Source: Hysterangium stoloniferum
Lineage: Eukaryota; Basidiomycota; Agaricomycetes; Hysterangiales; Hysterangiaceae
Assembly: GCA_015178975.1 (NCBI GenBank)
Contig: WHVD01000001.1
Location: 620,001 to 684,000, forward strand
Length of the DNA stretch: 64,000 nucleotides
Reading direction: 5' to 3'
Shown one piece after another: positions 1 through 9,290 of this stretch. Numbering within the stretch: position 1 is the stretch's first letter; each line of letters begins with the position of its first letter. Below the pieces are notes generated by a model, which saw only the letters and a program-made list of their open reading frames with translations, did not search any database and had not been told where the DNA came from. A program made the translations under genes and the position numbers.

Positions 1-533
1 TACTAGATTACTGGGGGGAATCTAAGCCGATTTTCTGACTGGATTGTATGTACAACATCTGCCAGACTATATAGACTGTGGAATGAATAACATACCAAAT
101 CCAGTAATAATGAAATGAAACTAGCAAAACATAAAATGAGATAAGTAAACACCAAATTTGGTGTTAGGAATGGGACAGAATGGAGCAGAGTCCAAATCAT
201 GACAAATCATAAACCATAATGGGAAATGGAGTGGGAGTGAAGTCCGAATCATGACAGGTCATTGACTAAAACGGGAACGGGGCTCAGTTAGAGGGATGAC
301 AGGTTTTCTGAGTGGGGTCTGGTGACTGACGCATGGGACGAGGTCGGACATAGACAGGGATGGAGTCCGGTGGGTATTCCAGTGACTGATACATGACATA
401 ATGAAGTTGAGTGTGGACAAGTCTGATGTATGGAGTCTGGCGGGAATTCCAGTAAACTGACAATTGATGCGTATAGGGTGCAGGTGCATATAAGTTAGTG
501 CCCAGAGTCCAGTGGGAATTCTGGTTGTAACAC
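1..533 (-). repeat. LTR copy, family A, cut by the window edge
   Basis: Read on the minus strand this begins TGTTACAACCAGAATTCC and runs to the window start. The same sequence recurs on the plus strand at 11296 and 62689, with long shared blocks such as the one around 'ccagtaatctaatac'. It is an LTR-type end repeat of a Gypsy-like element; no internal coding region of that element is attached here. Its far end lies outside the window. Confidence 0.75.
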
Positions 534-689
534 CTAGGGTCTGTGACAGAGGGTCCCCTGACAGTCTTGGGATTGGTTGGGCATGTCCCTATGGGAGGGC
601 CATGGTTTGATGCACAGCAAGCAAGGAGAAGGGGGGGGAGGGGGAGGATAGCTCAACTGGGTGGAGCATTTAGAGGTGTTAGCATCACT

Positions 690-1500
690 CTAGTTGGAGT
701 ACTGGGGAAATCATTGGGTAGAGTGAACATAGTGCACCAGTAGATGGGTGAACGTGGTGGAGCCTAGGATGGAGTGAAGGGAAAAGGGTTGCCTTTTTAT
801 ACCTAGGGATACACGTAGGTGATACTGTTCCATGAGGAAGCATCAGCACTGCAGTAGGTAATGTTCTACTGTCTCTGGAGTGTGGCATTTTGGGCAGAGG
901 GGGGATGCAACTGCACCTATCTGGGACAGGTATTCATTGTGGCCTACAAACTGTTCTTAGCTGGGTGAGGATGCTGCAGGATTACTGGGAGAGCTCACAG
1001 TAGAGTTTGAGTACTTTTGAGTCAGGGGGGACTTGTTGAATCTCGATAGTTTTCTTGCTCTGGGGGAGGCACTCCACTCCATGTGCCACTCATGGTTGGT
1101 TATTATCTTGTGGTGTGCTCTCAGCCCTGTAACCCTGTGAGGGAGCTCCTGTTTGAAAGCTGCGATGGGTTGGGTGAGCAGTGTAGAGTTGCCTGTGGCA
1201 GTGGATTTAGCTTCAGTGTCAGCTTTCTCATTCATTGCAATGTTCAAGTGGCCAGGGACCCATGCCATGTGGATGCAGAGACCATGTTTGCGTTTAACAA
1301 GCTTCTGGAGTTCAACTTAGAAGAGTCAGATGAGGTGCTGTCCTGGCTGTGATCTTGTGCTAGACAGGGCTGTGGTGGGTGCTTGGTTGTTGAGGATGGT
1401 GGCTACTCGTGGTGTTGCACCAATGATGAGGCAAAGATGCATTATGTCAGCTATATACATATGTGAGATTTGGGGTCATGCATGGAGTACTGCAAGTGAA
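690..1500 (-). mobile_element. LINE relic: RNase H and C-terminal Cys/His tail
   Basis: On the minus strand the translation gives a late RNase H signature: 'NNQAP' near 1400, 'PGQHL' near 1330, then 'WVPGHLNIAMNEKADTEAK' at about 1210-1265. This is followed near 800-930 by a Cys/His tail reading 'CPKCHTPETVEHYLLQC'. That order (RNase H, then CPxC...HYLLxC) is characteristic of Tad/I-type non-LTR retrotransposons of fungi. Only the 3' end survives, in at least three frames with stops, and no reverse transcriptase or endonuclease is seen upstream to 2.3 kb. It is decayed and not functional. A host RNase H is very unlikely because of the Cys/His tail. Confidence 0.72.
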
Positions 1501-2366
1501 GTCTCACTTGTCTAGCTGCTGGGGAGTGCAAGACCATCCAGCAGGATACAGCTGAATAGCTTATGCATTCTAGTTAGGTCAGAGTTCAAGGGGCTATGTG
1601 GCAAGCTAATTAGGTTACAAATGAAGGTACACAGGTGGATGATCAAATGCTAAGTGCTGGGACACATCACTGTTTGGTTTGTTGTTGCACTGCTTCTCAA
1701 GTTAGATGATTGATCCTGTATTAAAGCTCAATATAGAGCATATTCTCACCCCTCAGGAATATCCTACTAATCCTTGTGTGTTAGGATTTGAAGATGGCGA
1801 TTAGAAATATTGGTCAGATTCCGAGAAAGCTGTTTATGTTAATTGGCAGTACATGTCTGAGCTCCCAGCTACAGGTATGTACTTTTTTATTTCATTCTGA
1901 AAATATATCTGAGATAGCTTGCTTCCTTAGAGAGTGACCAAAAGTACGTATACGCATGTACGCGCTGTGCACGCTGTTTGGCGCGCACATGCGGTTCAGT
2001 TAACACTCCAGAACAACTAAAAAAAATATTTCCCGTTCAGACCTTACAAGGTTGTTGAATGCGGCAGAAGGGCTTTTTTCATCTGCAACGGGACACATTG
2101 TTGAATAGGCCAGATCATGCAAAACAACAAAGTTAATATATATTTTTTGAATTTTTGAATTTTATTCCATTTAGTAGTGCAAGAAATACGAACGTTTGAT
2201 TATTTAATCTTATATTGATCGGATCAGCAGTCCGGTGAAATTCATTGTAGCGACAATCACTGAAATTAGTGTGCCAAAATACTAGATATAGCTACAACTG
2301 GTTGGCATACACAACATACGAAACCTGTAAATAGGCAACTAACGGGATTACCGCCATGGCTTCCCC
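1501..2366. other. Intergenic, no gene; alternating purine-pyrimidine tract
   Basis: I find no supported reading frame here. Positions 1944-1965 are a perfect alternating purine-pyrimidine run (starts gtacgtatac, ends cgcgc), followed by more near-alternating sequence to about 1990. Positions 2130-2220 are AT-rich. The piece may hold the promoter of the gene starting at 2367, but no clear TATA box was seen at a useful distance. Confidence 0.5.
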
Positions 2367-3607
2367 ATGACTGCCCGAGAAATTTACACTGAACGTCTCT
2401 TGCATGTTAAGCGTGGTCAGCCTCTTTGGAATGCAGACCCTCACAATGAATTGCCTGTTGAAATTGCGGACGTAGGCTATGTCAGAGATGGGGCATGGAT
2501 AAGGCTGTTCAACGCCTCAAAGCCCGTGGAAGATCCCCACAACAAGCTTCATCCCAGCATTCCTACCAATCACGTATCACTTTTCACCGGAACAATAAAG
2601 CAGGGAGGACTCTCTAAATCATCACCTATCATGAGTAAAGAAGTGAAACGTATCGGGATTCATGGCAACGTCTCTGCTGGGTACGTTATATATCCTGCTG
2701 TGAATATAAATTTCTTATGATATACATGTTAAACACAGAGCTGTCATTGAATTTGGGGGTGGGTTACCTTTGAATCATCGAAGGCCACCAGTGCCATATT
2801 GGCCCTTGGAGATGACGCTGACTCCATGGATGCCCTTGACATTGGCTACTTTGCTTCTGCCTTTTGGAAGCGCCATCAACAATGCGGGTATTGCAAGGGC
2901 CACCATTTTAGGAGAGATATCATAGGAGACTCATCTGGTGGATACCAATAGCGGACCACTGAAAGCTCGTGTAAGGACGGGGCGGGACCAATGTGTCTTT
3001 TTGCGGGGATACAAGATGGGAGGCAGAGGGCCAGGTTTTATGAGGCGATTGAAGGGAAGAAGAAACCCTACGATGGCTACGATCGCTGCAAATTTCGGCG
3101 GAAGCATAACGACGACGACGACGATGGCGATCACGATGGCAGGGGTGGTGGTGGCGATGATGGCGGCAGTGGTGGCAGTGGTGGCGGCGGCGATGATGGT
3201 GGCGGCGATGAGAGTCGGCAGTTTTCTCACCCACGATATAAAAACGAGTCTACATCTAACTCGGGGTCGTCAGGAAGAAGCACGGGGTCAAGTGCTGCTG
3301 GAACGTTATCTGCTGAACATTCAGATGACTATGGATCACAGTCAAATGATTCATCAAACGATACTACGCCTTGCGAGGAAGACTTAGTTCTGGACCAGAG
3401 AACGGTCAGTATTTGACATGGTTTGAATGTGAAATGTGATGCTCACACCCAGCTGACCAGAGCGTGTCGTGCTTGGATATTATGTTGGTATACATTTTGA
3501 AGGTATTGCCAAATTCGATCCCCTCCATAAGGTCAAGTAGATTGACATTGTTTCAGGACACGAACGCCGATTTTGCATTGGTGCACGACAACGATTTATA
3601 TGTTTAA
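2367..3607 (+). pseudogene. Agaricomycete orphan-family protein, apparently degraded
   Basis: The first exon starts MTAREIYTERLLHVKRGQPL and continues with 'IADVGYVRDGAWIRLFNAS', the usual opening of a large protein family of unknown function found in Agaricomycetes. A donor GTACGT at about 2681 and acceptor CACAG at about 2740 fit an intron. Later family blocks appear in order but in different frames: 'LALGDDADSMDALDIGYF' (~2795-2850), 'DQCVFLRGYK' (~2985-3015), an acidic Asp/Gly low-complexity stretch (~3108-3215), and 'DTNADFALVHDNDLYV' ending at a TAA at 3605-3607. The changes of frame between blocks cannot all be explained by introns that I can find, so it is probably a decayed copy. The function of the family is not known to me. 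Confidence 0.55.
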
Positions 3608-3799
3608 ATGTAACTCCTGAAGTGAGTTTATAAGCATTCAATGTACTCCCTAATAACTCGTTTCCTGTTCCAAAGGCCACAGACTCTTTCAAAGATTTTG
3701 AAAACTATCTTTATAGAATGAGCCCAGAAATATTTGTGGTAGACGGCAGTACGTCTCTTAAACTTTGGTCATTAGGCGACCACTCATTTTGGTGGTTAA

Positions 3800-4430
3800 G
3801 TGGGTATGCTTAAGGAGACATACCGCCAGTGTACTATTGATAATCGTCTGATTTCTGACGGTCTATTAAACAAGAGTCTCATGGAAAGCACGCTCGGGTC
3901 AAGCTTGGCCGATTCTGAAAAGAGTTACCAGCTTGATATGGCTGCTACAAGTGTCGCCCCCCCACGCAATCCTGGCGCATCTGGTCCCCCGGCTGCTATC
4001 ACAGACACCGACGCGCACCTCATTCAGAAGGGAGACGCCTCGGATCGGAGCACAGAATTCGTGGAGAAGGCGGCGGAGAAGGGAAAGAAGGAGCAGGCGG
4101 AGAAGAGGCGGAAGGAGGCGGAGGAGAGGCGGAGGGAGGCGGAGGAGAGGGGGAAGGTGGCGGAGAGGAGGCGTAAGGAGGCGTAAGGAGGATGAGGAGG
4201 CGGAGAAGAGGCGTAAGGAGGAGGAGAAGGCAGCGAAGAAGGCGGCGGTCTCGGGCAATGATCCGCGTCCTCGTACATACGGTGCATCTGCGCTTGCCAC
4301 GGAGCTAGACGGATGTTCTCGCGACAATCTGTCAGCCAAACGAGGGGAAGCAGGCTCTATACTGGACATGGTACCAGAATACGTTCTGGGAGGTGAATAC
4401 GGTGTATTTATGTCAGACGACCTGGGCTGA
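3800..4430 (+). pseudogene. Lys/Glu-rich coiled-coil-like protein broken by a 10-bp duplication
   Basis: The frame opens MGMLKETYRQCTIDNRLISD and passes into a highly charged run of (K/R)(K/R)EAEE repeats (about residues 88-130), as in a long single helix or coiled coil. It stops at 4186. Exactly there a 10-bp unit, ggcgtaagga, is present twice in tandem (about 4170-4189). One copy fewer would let the same frame continue through 'EDEEAEKRRKEEEKAAKKAA' and a non-repetitive C-terminus to a stop at 4430. The product is unrecognised. It lies 190 bp after the end of the preceding family gene and could be a separate gene or a displaced 3' part. A collapsed or slipped assembly repeat is the main alternative. 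Confidence 0.45.
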
Positions 4431-4559
4431 GCAAGTTGGCGTATCATAAGCACTACTGGATGATCAGGAGGGAGCGGGAGATGGAACAGCATGAGACCGG
4501 GGGCTGATCCGGTACGAGGTGGGTCCATCCTTCCATAGCCTGCATTCTAATTAGACCTA

Positions 4560-5690
4560 AACGGGGGAGGAATTCGATTAGACGGTCCAGTATACTCTTG
4601 CGTCCGAGGCGGCGATCTCCCTCTCAGCAAGAACACACATAATCGAGATGGTGGCGGTGGCGAAGAGGACTTCGGCCTCGTGGGTTGCACCCGGCGGTAT
4701 GTGGTCAGCACGCCGGCGTTCAGTCTCACAATAAGGCCTAATAGGGCTATGTGAGCGTCCTCGACGCAGAGGCGATCTATCTCGAGATGGGCCCAGGTCA
4801 TAGTAGTTTGAATTAACTGGTCAACGAGGCCCAGCAACGTCACGCCCCCGCGTACCACGGGGAGGATATGGAGCTCTTTGGTTATAATGTACGGGAGACG
4901 TCGAGCGAGACCTTGGTGACCTTGATCTTAAATGGACCCTCCCAAATTCTCTTGGTCCATACTGGGGGCGGAGCGGAGTCCTTGCGGAATCGACCACAGG
5001 AGGCGAACGTCGAATTGAAACATCACTGGACAATGCTATTTCTGGAGTTGGAGTCCGCTCCCTCCATGGTCGTTCAGGAGGACGGTTTACCAACAACGTC
5101 GGGATAAGGTAATTCCATATCGGAAGGATCAACGCTGATGTTGCTCTTGCGTCGTTTCTTCATAGGCTGGTTAGTAGCCATAGTTGGTGATGCACCACGG
5201 AGACGCTTCACAGGAGTATCTTGCTCATAAGTGTTCTTCAGAGGCAGAGAGTCTAAACTCGGATCTGGATTTGGCCTATTTTGATTCTAGGTGGGAATGA
5301 TGCAGATATAACAACGGGGGAGATAGGGGAGGCAGGAGATTCCGAAACTTTGGCAATTGGTTCAAGATGGGTGACTTGGACTGCTGATCCGACAGAATGA
5401 GAGGGAGGTACAAGAGATCAGATTTGTTTGCTTGCGTCTCATTTGCAAGCTTCCACCACCTTTAAAGCTGGCTTAGACGAAAGGTTGACTGAAGAGAGAT
5501 CTGGCACAATGGGCGGAACTGAAGGAAACCTTAAATGATTGTTGCTGCGTTGGAAAAATTCACAGATGCACGCACAAAAAAAATGGCGCAACTCACAGGC
5601 TTTGACGCACGCGCCCATATCAGCAATCGGGAAATTTCCGTGTGATTTCCGAATGCACCTCTGACAGGCGGGGGAAGTCCAGAGAGCCAC
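4560..5690 (-). pseudogene. Broken minus-strand gene: Cys-motif N-terminus, RS-rich basic C-terminus
   Basis: Reading right to left: 'MALWTSPACQRCIRKSHGNF' from 5690 has a CxxC and a further GACVKAC, resembling degenerate fungal zinc-cluster-like motifs. A donor GTGAGT follows at about 5600. Downstream frames give 'DTPVKRLRGASPTMATNQPM' then 'KKRRKSNISVDPSD' (~5130-5240), a possible basic nuclear signal, and an Arg/Ser stretch 'RSRSPRSRSTSPVHY' (~4880-4925). The frame changes at about 5270, 5098 and 4820 without good splice sites at each, so the gene appears decayed. A zinc-cluster DNA-binding role is only a guess; the family was not recognised. Confidence 0.35.
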
Positions 5691-5724
5691 TCGGTGGCTA
5701 CGGAGATGCGGGCAATGTGAGGAG

Positions 5725-6690
5725 CGGAGGAAGAGAAAAGAAGTGGCTGGAAATAATAATACTCAATGAAATATACATGTGTAAAAATAATAAACGCTAA
5801 ACTTTAAATGTTTCGACTCTGGCGGCTGGTCCAATATGCCTCAGGCTTTTTGTGCACTTGAAGCCTCCAAAGCCAAACAAATGGAGTGGCAATTTTCCCC
5901 TGGAAACGGTATCAATAATATTTTTTTTAAAAGCTCCAGTCTTATCTTCGACATTCGTTATAGCTACCGCGTAACATGAATCCTGGGACTCAGGAGTCGC
6001 GTCTGAAGTCCAAAATGCGTTACTGGTTCAGACTAACGAAAAACTGATGTACCCTGACCAATAGGATTTCCCTGAAGACACATATATTTAAGCAACTCGC
6101 TTTTTATATAAAACATAAGTAGAATTTATTATGACAATTTCAAGACGCCCTTGTCCGACTCAGAGCAACTCGTCGTAGGCATGCTTACGTCCATTTCTCC
6201 CTTTGACGCGAGCACGCAGAAGGGAGTAATTCGATGAAGAAACGGTTATAAACATGCGATTGAAGGACTCTATAACGATTTTTAGTCACCCCAAAAAAAA
6301 TCATGACGCCATAGACCTCTTTCTGTTGGGAGTAACATGCATGGCTGTAACTAACGGTCCACTGTATGCTGAGGGTGCCAGGCTTCCAGCTCAGGCTTAA
6401 TGGTTTTCAACTCTTTTAAAACCCAAACACATGCAAATACAAAGTGACAAGTATGTAATTAATTCATAAAACAAGTATGATGATGAGCCAGTGAATACAG
6501 ACAGATGAAGACAGGAGAAGGTAATGGTCGATTTCATATTACAATGCTCTAGCTCATTGTCAAAGATAGACATACTATATGTGCTTGTGATGATCCTCGA
6601 AGAACCTAGGATTACTGTCACTATTGTCCAACTTTTCATACCATGCAAGTTGCCAACTGGAATCAGCAAGAGACAAGTAAAGTAGACAGG
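5725..6690. repeat. Segmental duplication, copy 1 (partner 28350-29275)
   Basis: This ~950 bp stretch aligns along its whole length, in the same orientation, with 28350-29275. Shared blocks include agaagtggctgg, 'aatgtttcgactctggcgg', 'tgcgttactggttcag', 'ctgaccaataggatttcc' and 'acctctttctgttggga'. By eye roughly four in five bases match. The right end covers the last ~35 codons of the Ser-rich secreted gene at 29161, here surviving as a fragment reading 'AWYEKLDNSD' then 'RFFEDHHKHI' on the minus strand (6550-6670). The left end stops inside unrelated sequence. It looks like the remnant of a second copy of that locus. Confidence 0.8.
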
Positions 6691-7020
6691 AATCAAGTTG
6701 ATATTCAAACTGATTTTAGTTGATACAATAAATTAGGGGGTGGAGTTGAACAAAACAGGAAAACAAAGAGAAGGGATAGTGATCATCACAGATGCAGGGT
6801 TGTCTTAACGGAGGTGGCTTTATTGAGGTCACACTGGCTATCACCAGTCAGTGTGTATTGTTCTACCACTGTTCCTCACACTGGACTTGCCAGCCTTCTT
6901 ATCAGGATGGTCAGCTGGGCACTGGTGACATTGATATAAAGCGGCTGAGTAACCGTCGTGAGACAAGAAAAAGTATTTAAAAACAAAGAAGACGTTAGTG
7001 AGGTAAAGACTTTCTTTGTT
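6691..7020. other. Intergenic, no gene seen
   Basis: Downstream (3') side of the kinase-like gene. A short palindromic stem, CACACTG...CAGTGTG, lies at about 6828-6852. Nothing else was supported. Confidence 0.4.
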
Positions 7021-8712
7021 TTATCCATCATTATTATTCGCATCTAGATCGTCGGATACTGGCTCTGCCTGGAGTGATCCAAGATCACTAGCCGAGTCAG
7101 ATTCGCTTGAAGATGAGGGGTATTTCAAATCCGGATTTTCTCGTTCCCATGAGATTTTTGGGTGTACTACTGGGAGGCCGATGCCCGGGTGCTTCTTTGC
7201 CCACGAGAGAAGTTCGTCTACACGGCGTTCGTCTCTCTCCATTGCCCAGCAAACGAACGGAGTGGAGATCTGATCCCTGAACAAACGGAATGGGCGTCCA
7301 CACCGATATGCATCCAGCCAATGTTCCGGCATGCGAGTTAAAAAAAGTTCGCGGAGGATACGACGGGTTTTTTTCGTCCCACCTTCATTGGCACCCTCAC
7401 GATCACCGCGAGGTTGAAGCCATCGTGGAATAAGGGCACATTCCCACAGTGGAGCGACACGGGTAGCTTCGAAATCAATCAGCCCGGTGACATCACCAGT
7501 CAATGAATCAATCTGCATTTCAATGGTGAGAGGCTCCATTAATGTAGATGAACACGGAAGGGAGGTTTACCAATATGTTTGATAACCGGAAGTCTGCGAG
7601 AGCAAGGGAAAATATATTATTGTATGGGGATATGGGGCCATCTATTTCGCCGTCGCCCGGATACAGGGAACATAAATCGACCAGCTTGCGAAGTGTACGC
7701 TGACCGAGTTCGAGGGGGCCATAGCAAATACGGCCGGCCTCTGTATTTTTATTATCTAGCTGCGCCTGAGCAAGTGATGGATAATGGGTTGAAAAATGAA
7801 GCTCAGGGATAACATATCCTTTGAGGTAATCGATGGTGGTACTGTAGGGACCACGGAAACTGTTCAGTGAAGTGAGCCACGTGCTGCCTTGCGGATCTTC
7901 CGCATTCGGGGAAATTCGGGGAGAGCTATAGAAAGGTTCACTAACAACAGGTCCTACAACGATGTCGTTGCTTGAGGGGTTCGGTGAAAGATATAAAGAA
8001 CCAAGACGGTCAAAACGTAGTGCGAACAAGGCCGACAAGTGATCTGCTACTTGACAGACCACTCGCTCCCTGATACGCGGCGCAAGGTTGTCCCAGTCCT
8101 CATAGGCTGGTGTACCGGGGAGCTGAAAAGAAGAAAAAATTAGCATACAACCGACAAGTAAACGAGATCGCTAAGAACTTTTTGCATGATCATATATTCG
8201 GCACCGACCGGGTTGGAAGCGTCGGAATTCCAAGCAAAAATTTGAGGGACTGGAAGCTTGGTATTCAACGCAATATGCTTTATGGTGGCAACCTAATAAC
8301 GAAATATAATGAATAAAGAATTGTCGACGACAACAATTACCTCCCTCTGACTCAAGCTTGTCTTTTGGAAAGGCAGGGGAAGCGACCCGTACTACACCCA
8401 ATGAAGTCCCCGCGTGGCTCACTATGTCGTATACCTTCTCGATTGAAAGTGGGAAAATGATAAAGAGAGAGTGTATCATGCCTTGTGATATGCACCCTCT
8501 GCTAGCTTGTCGAGTCTACAAGTGGTCTTGAAGTGGACATTGACGATGGAAACTAAGGCTGTGAGATTGAAAGAAACCGGTGAAGCACCCTCCTCTCCAC
8601 CATCTGAGAAAACAGATGACACATCATCAGACATGATAATGGACGATGGGGTGGTCGGCTTCTTTTGATCACTTTGAACTGGCAAGCGATTTTTACACTC
8701 CGCTTCCTCCAC
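7021..8712 (-). CDS. Aminoglycoside-phosphotransferase-like kinase family protein (fungal APH)
   Basis: Five exons are modelled on the minus strand: 8712 (or ATG at 8634)-8482, 8434-8341, 8292-8179, 8122-7571, 7512-7021. Together they give the fungal APH/choline-kinase-like fold in order: 'LAEGAYHK|VYDIV', 'RVASPAFPKDKLESE', 'TKLPVPQIFAWNSDASNPVG', 'EYMIMQK|LPGTPAYEDW', 'FALRFDRLGSLYLS', the catalytic-loop-like 'ADFRLSNIL' and the metal-site-like 'GLIDFEAT'. The C-terminus is Ser/Asp/Glu-rich. Substrate is unknown; these proteins are very numerous in Agaricomycetes and act in the cytosol if active. Oddities: intron 1 uses GC-AG ends; intron 3 starts GTTCTT; and the second and third exons do not join in frame with the only canonical donor (GTAATT at 8340), being one base out. 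It may therefore be a recent pseudogene, or hold a base error near 8341-8345. Confidence 0.7.
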
Positions 8713-8829
8713 CTGCGAAGTTCCAGCTGAGTTTCTAGTCGATTGGTACCACTCCGATGTCCCCGAGAAGATCTGATGGTATCAAAAGTGAACCGACTCG
8801 AGGGTTGGCTTGTCCCGCAAGAAGACCGC

Positions 8830-9290
8830 AGTGTGAGATATGGTGACACTAGATATAATGACGAAGACTCAGTATTTGTGTGTACAGGTAATGGTAACTA
8901 TCTCACCTCAGTATTTGCATGTAGTGTGCCAAATGGCTGAGAGCTTGTATTTAAACTATCTACAAGCCAAGAGAAATGTGTATAGAACTGGATAGAAATG
9001 TCTTACTAACAAATAACAGTGAAACAAGGGTACAAGGGACTTATTGTTTGTGGTCATTGTATGGCTGTATGGCTGTATAGCCATATCCAGTGTTTGTGGG
9101 CTATTCATGCTTGATAATCCAACACCCTCCCTCAAGCCGTAGATAGTCCCAATTCAGAAGTGAAGTGTTTAACTTTGGAGTCTAGTGAGCATATCATCAA
9201 CCATGTCACCAGTATACAGTAAATGAGGTGGATGGAACCATTCTCTACTGGCATAAGTACACACTGGCCATCTGAACCAAAACTCACCAC
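8830..9290 (-). mobile_element. Copia fossil: 3' end with LTR
   Basis: Reading leftwards from about 9290, minus-strand translation shows the end of a Copia polyprotein ('KVKHFTSELGL'), then a polypurine tract 'cttgagggagggtg' next to TGTTGGATTATC at about 9123, the start of an LTR that runs to about 8850. Only the element's tail is present and it is broken. It abuts the plus-strand Copia fossil at 9220 in opposite orientation. Confidence 0.6.

Noticed and set aside
543-743. A Gly/Arg-rich plus-strand frame
   Set aside because: Composition comes from a G-rich tract (gggggggaggggg); the LINE relic on the other strand explains the adjacent sequence.
6792-6980. A 62-codon frame with several Cys
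   Set aside because: No homology recognised, no promoter or splice context; likely chance.
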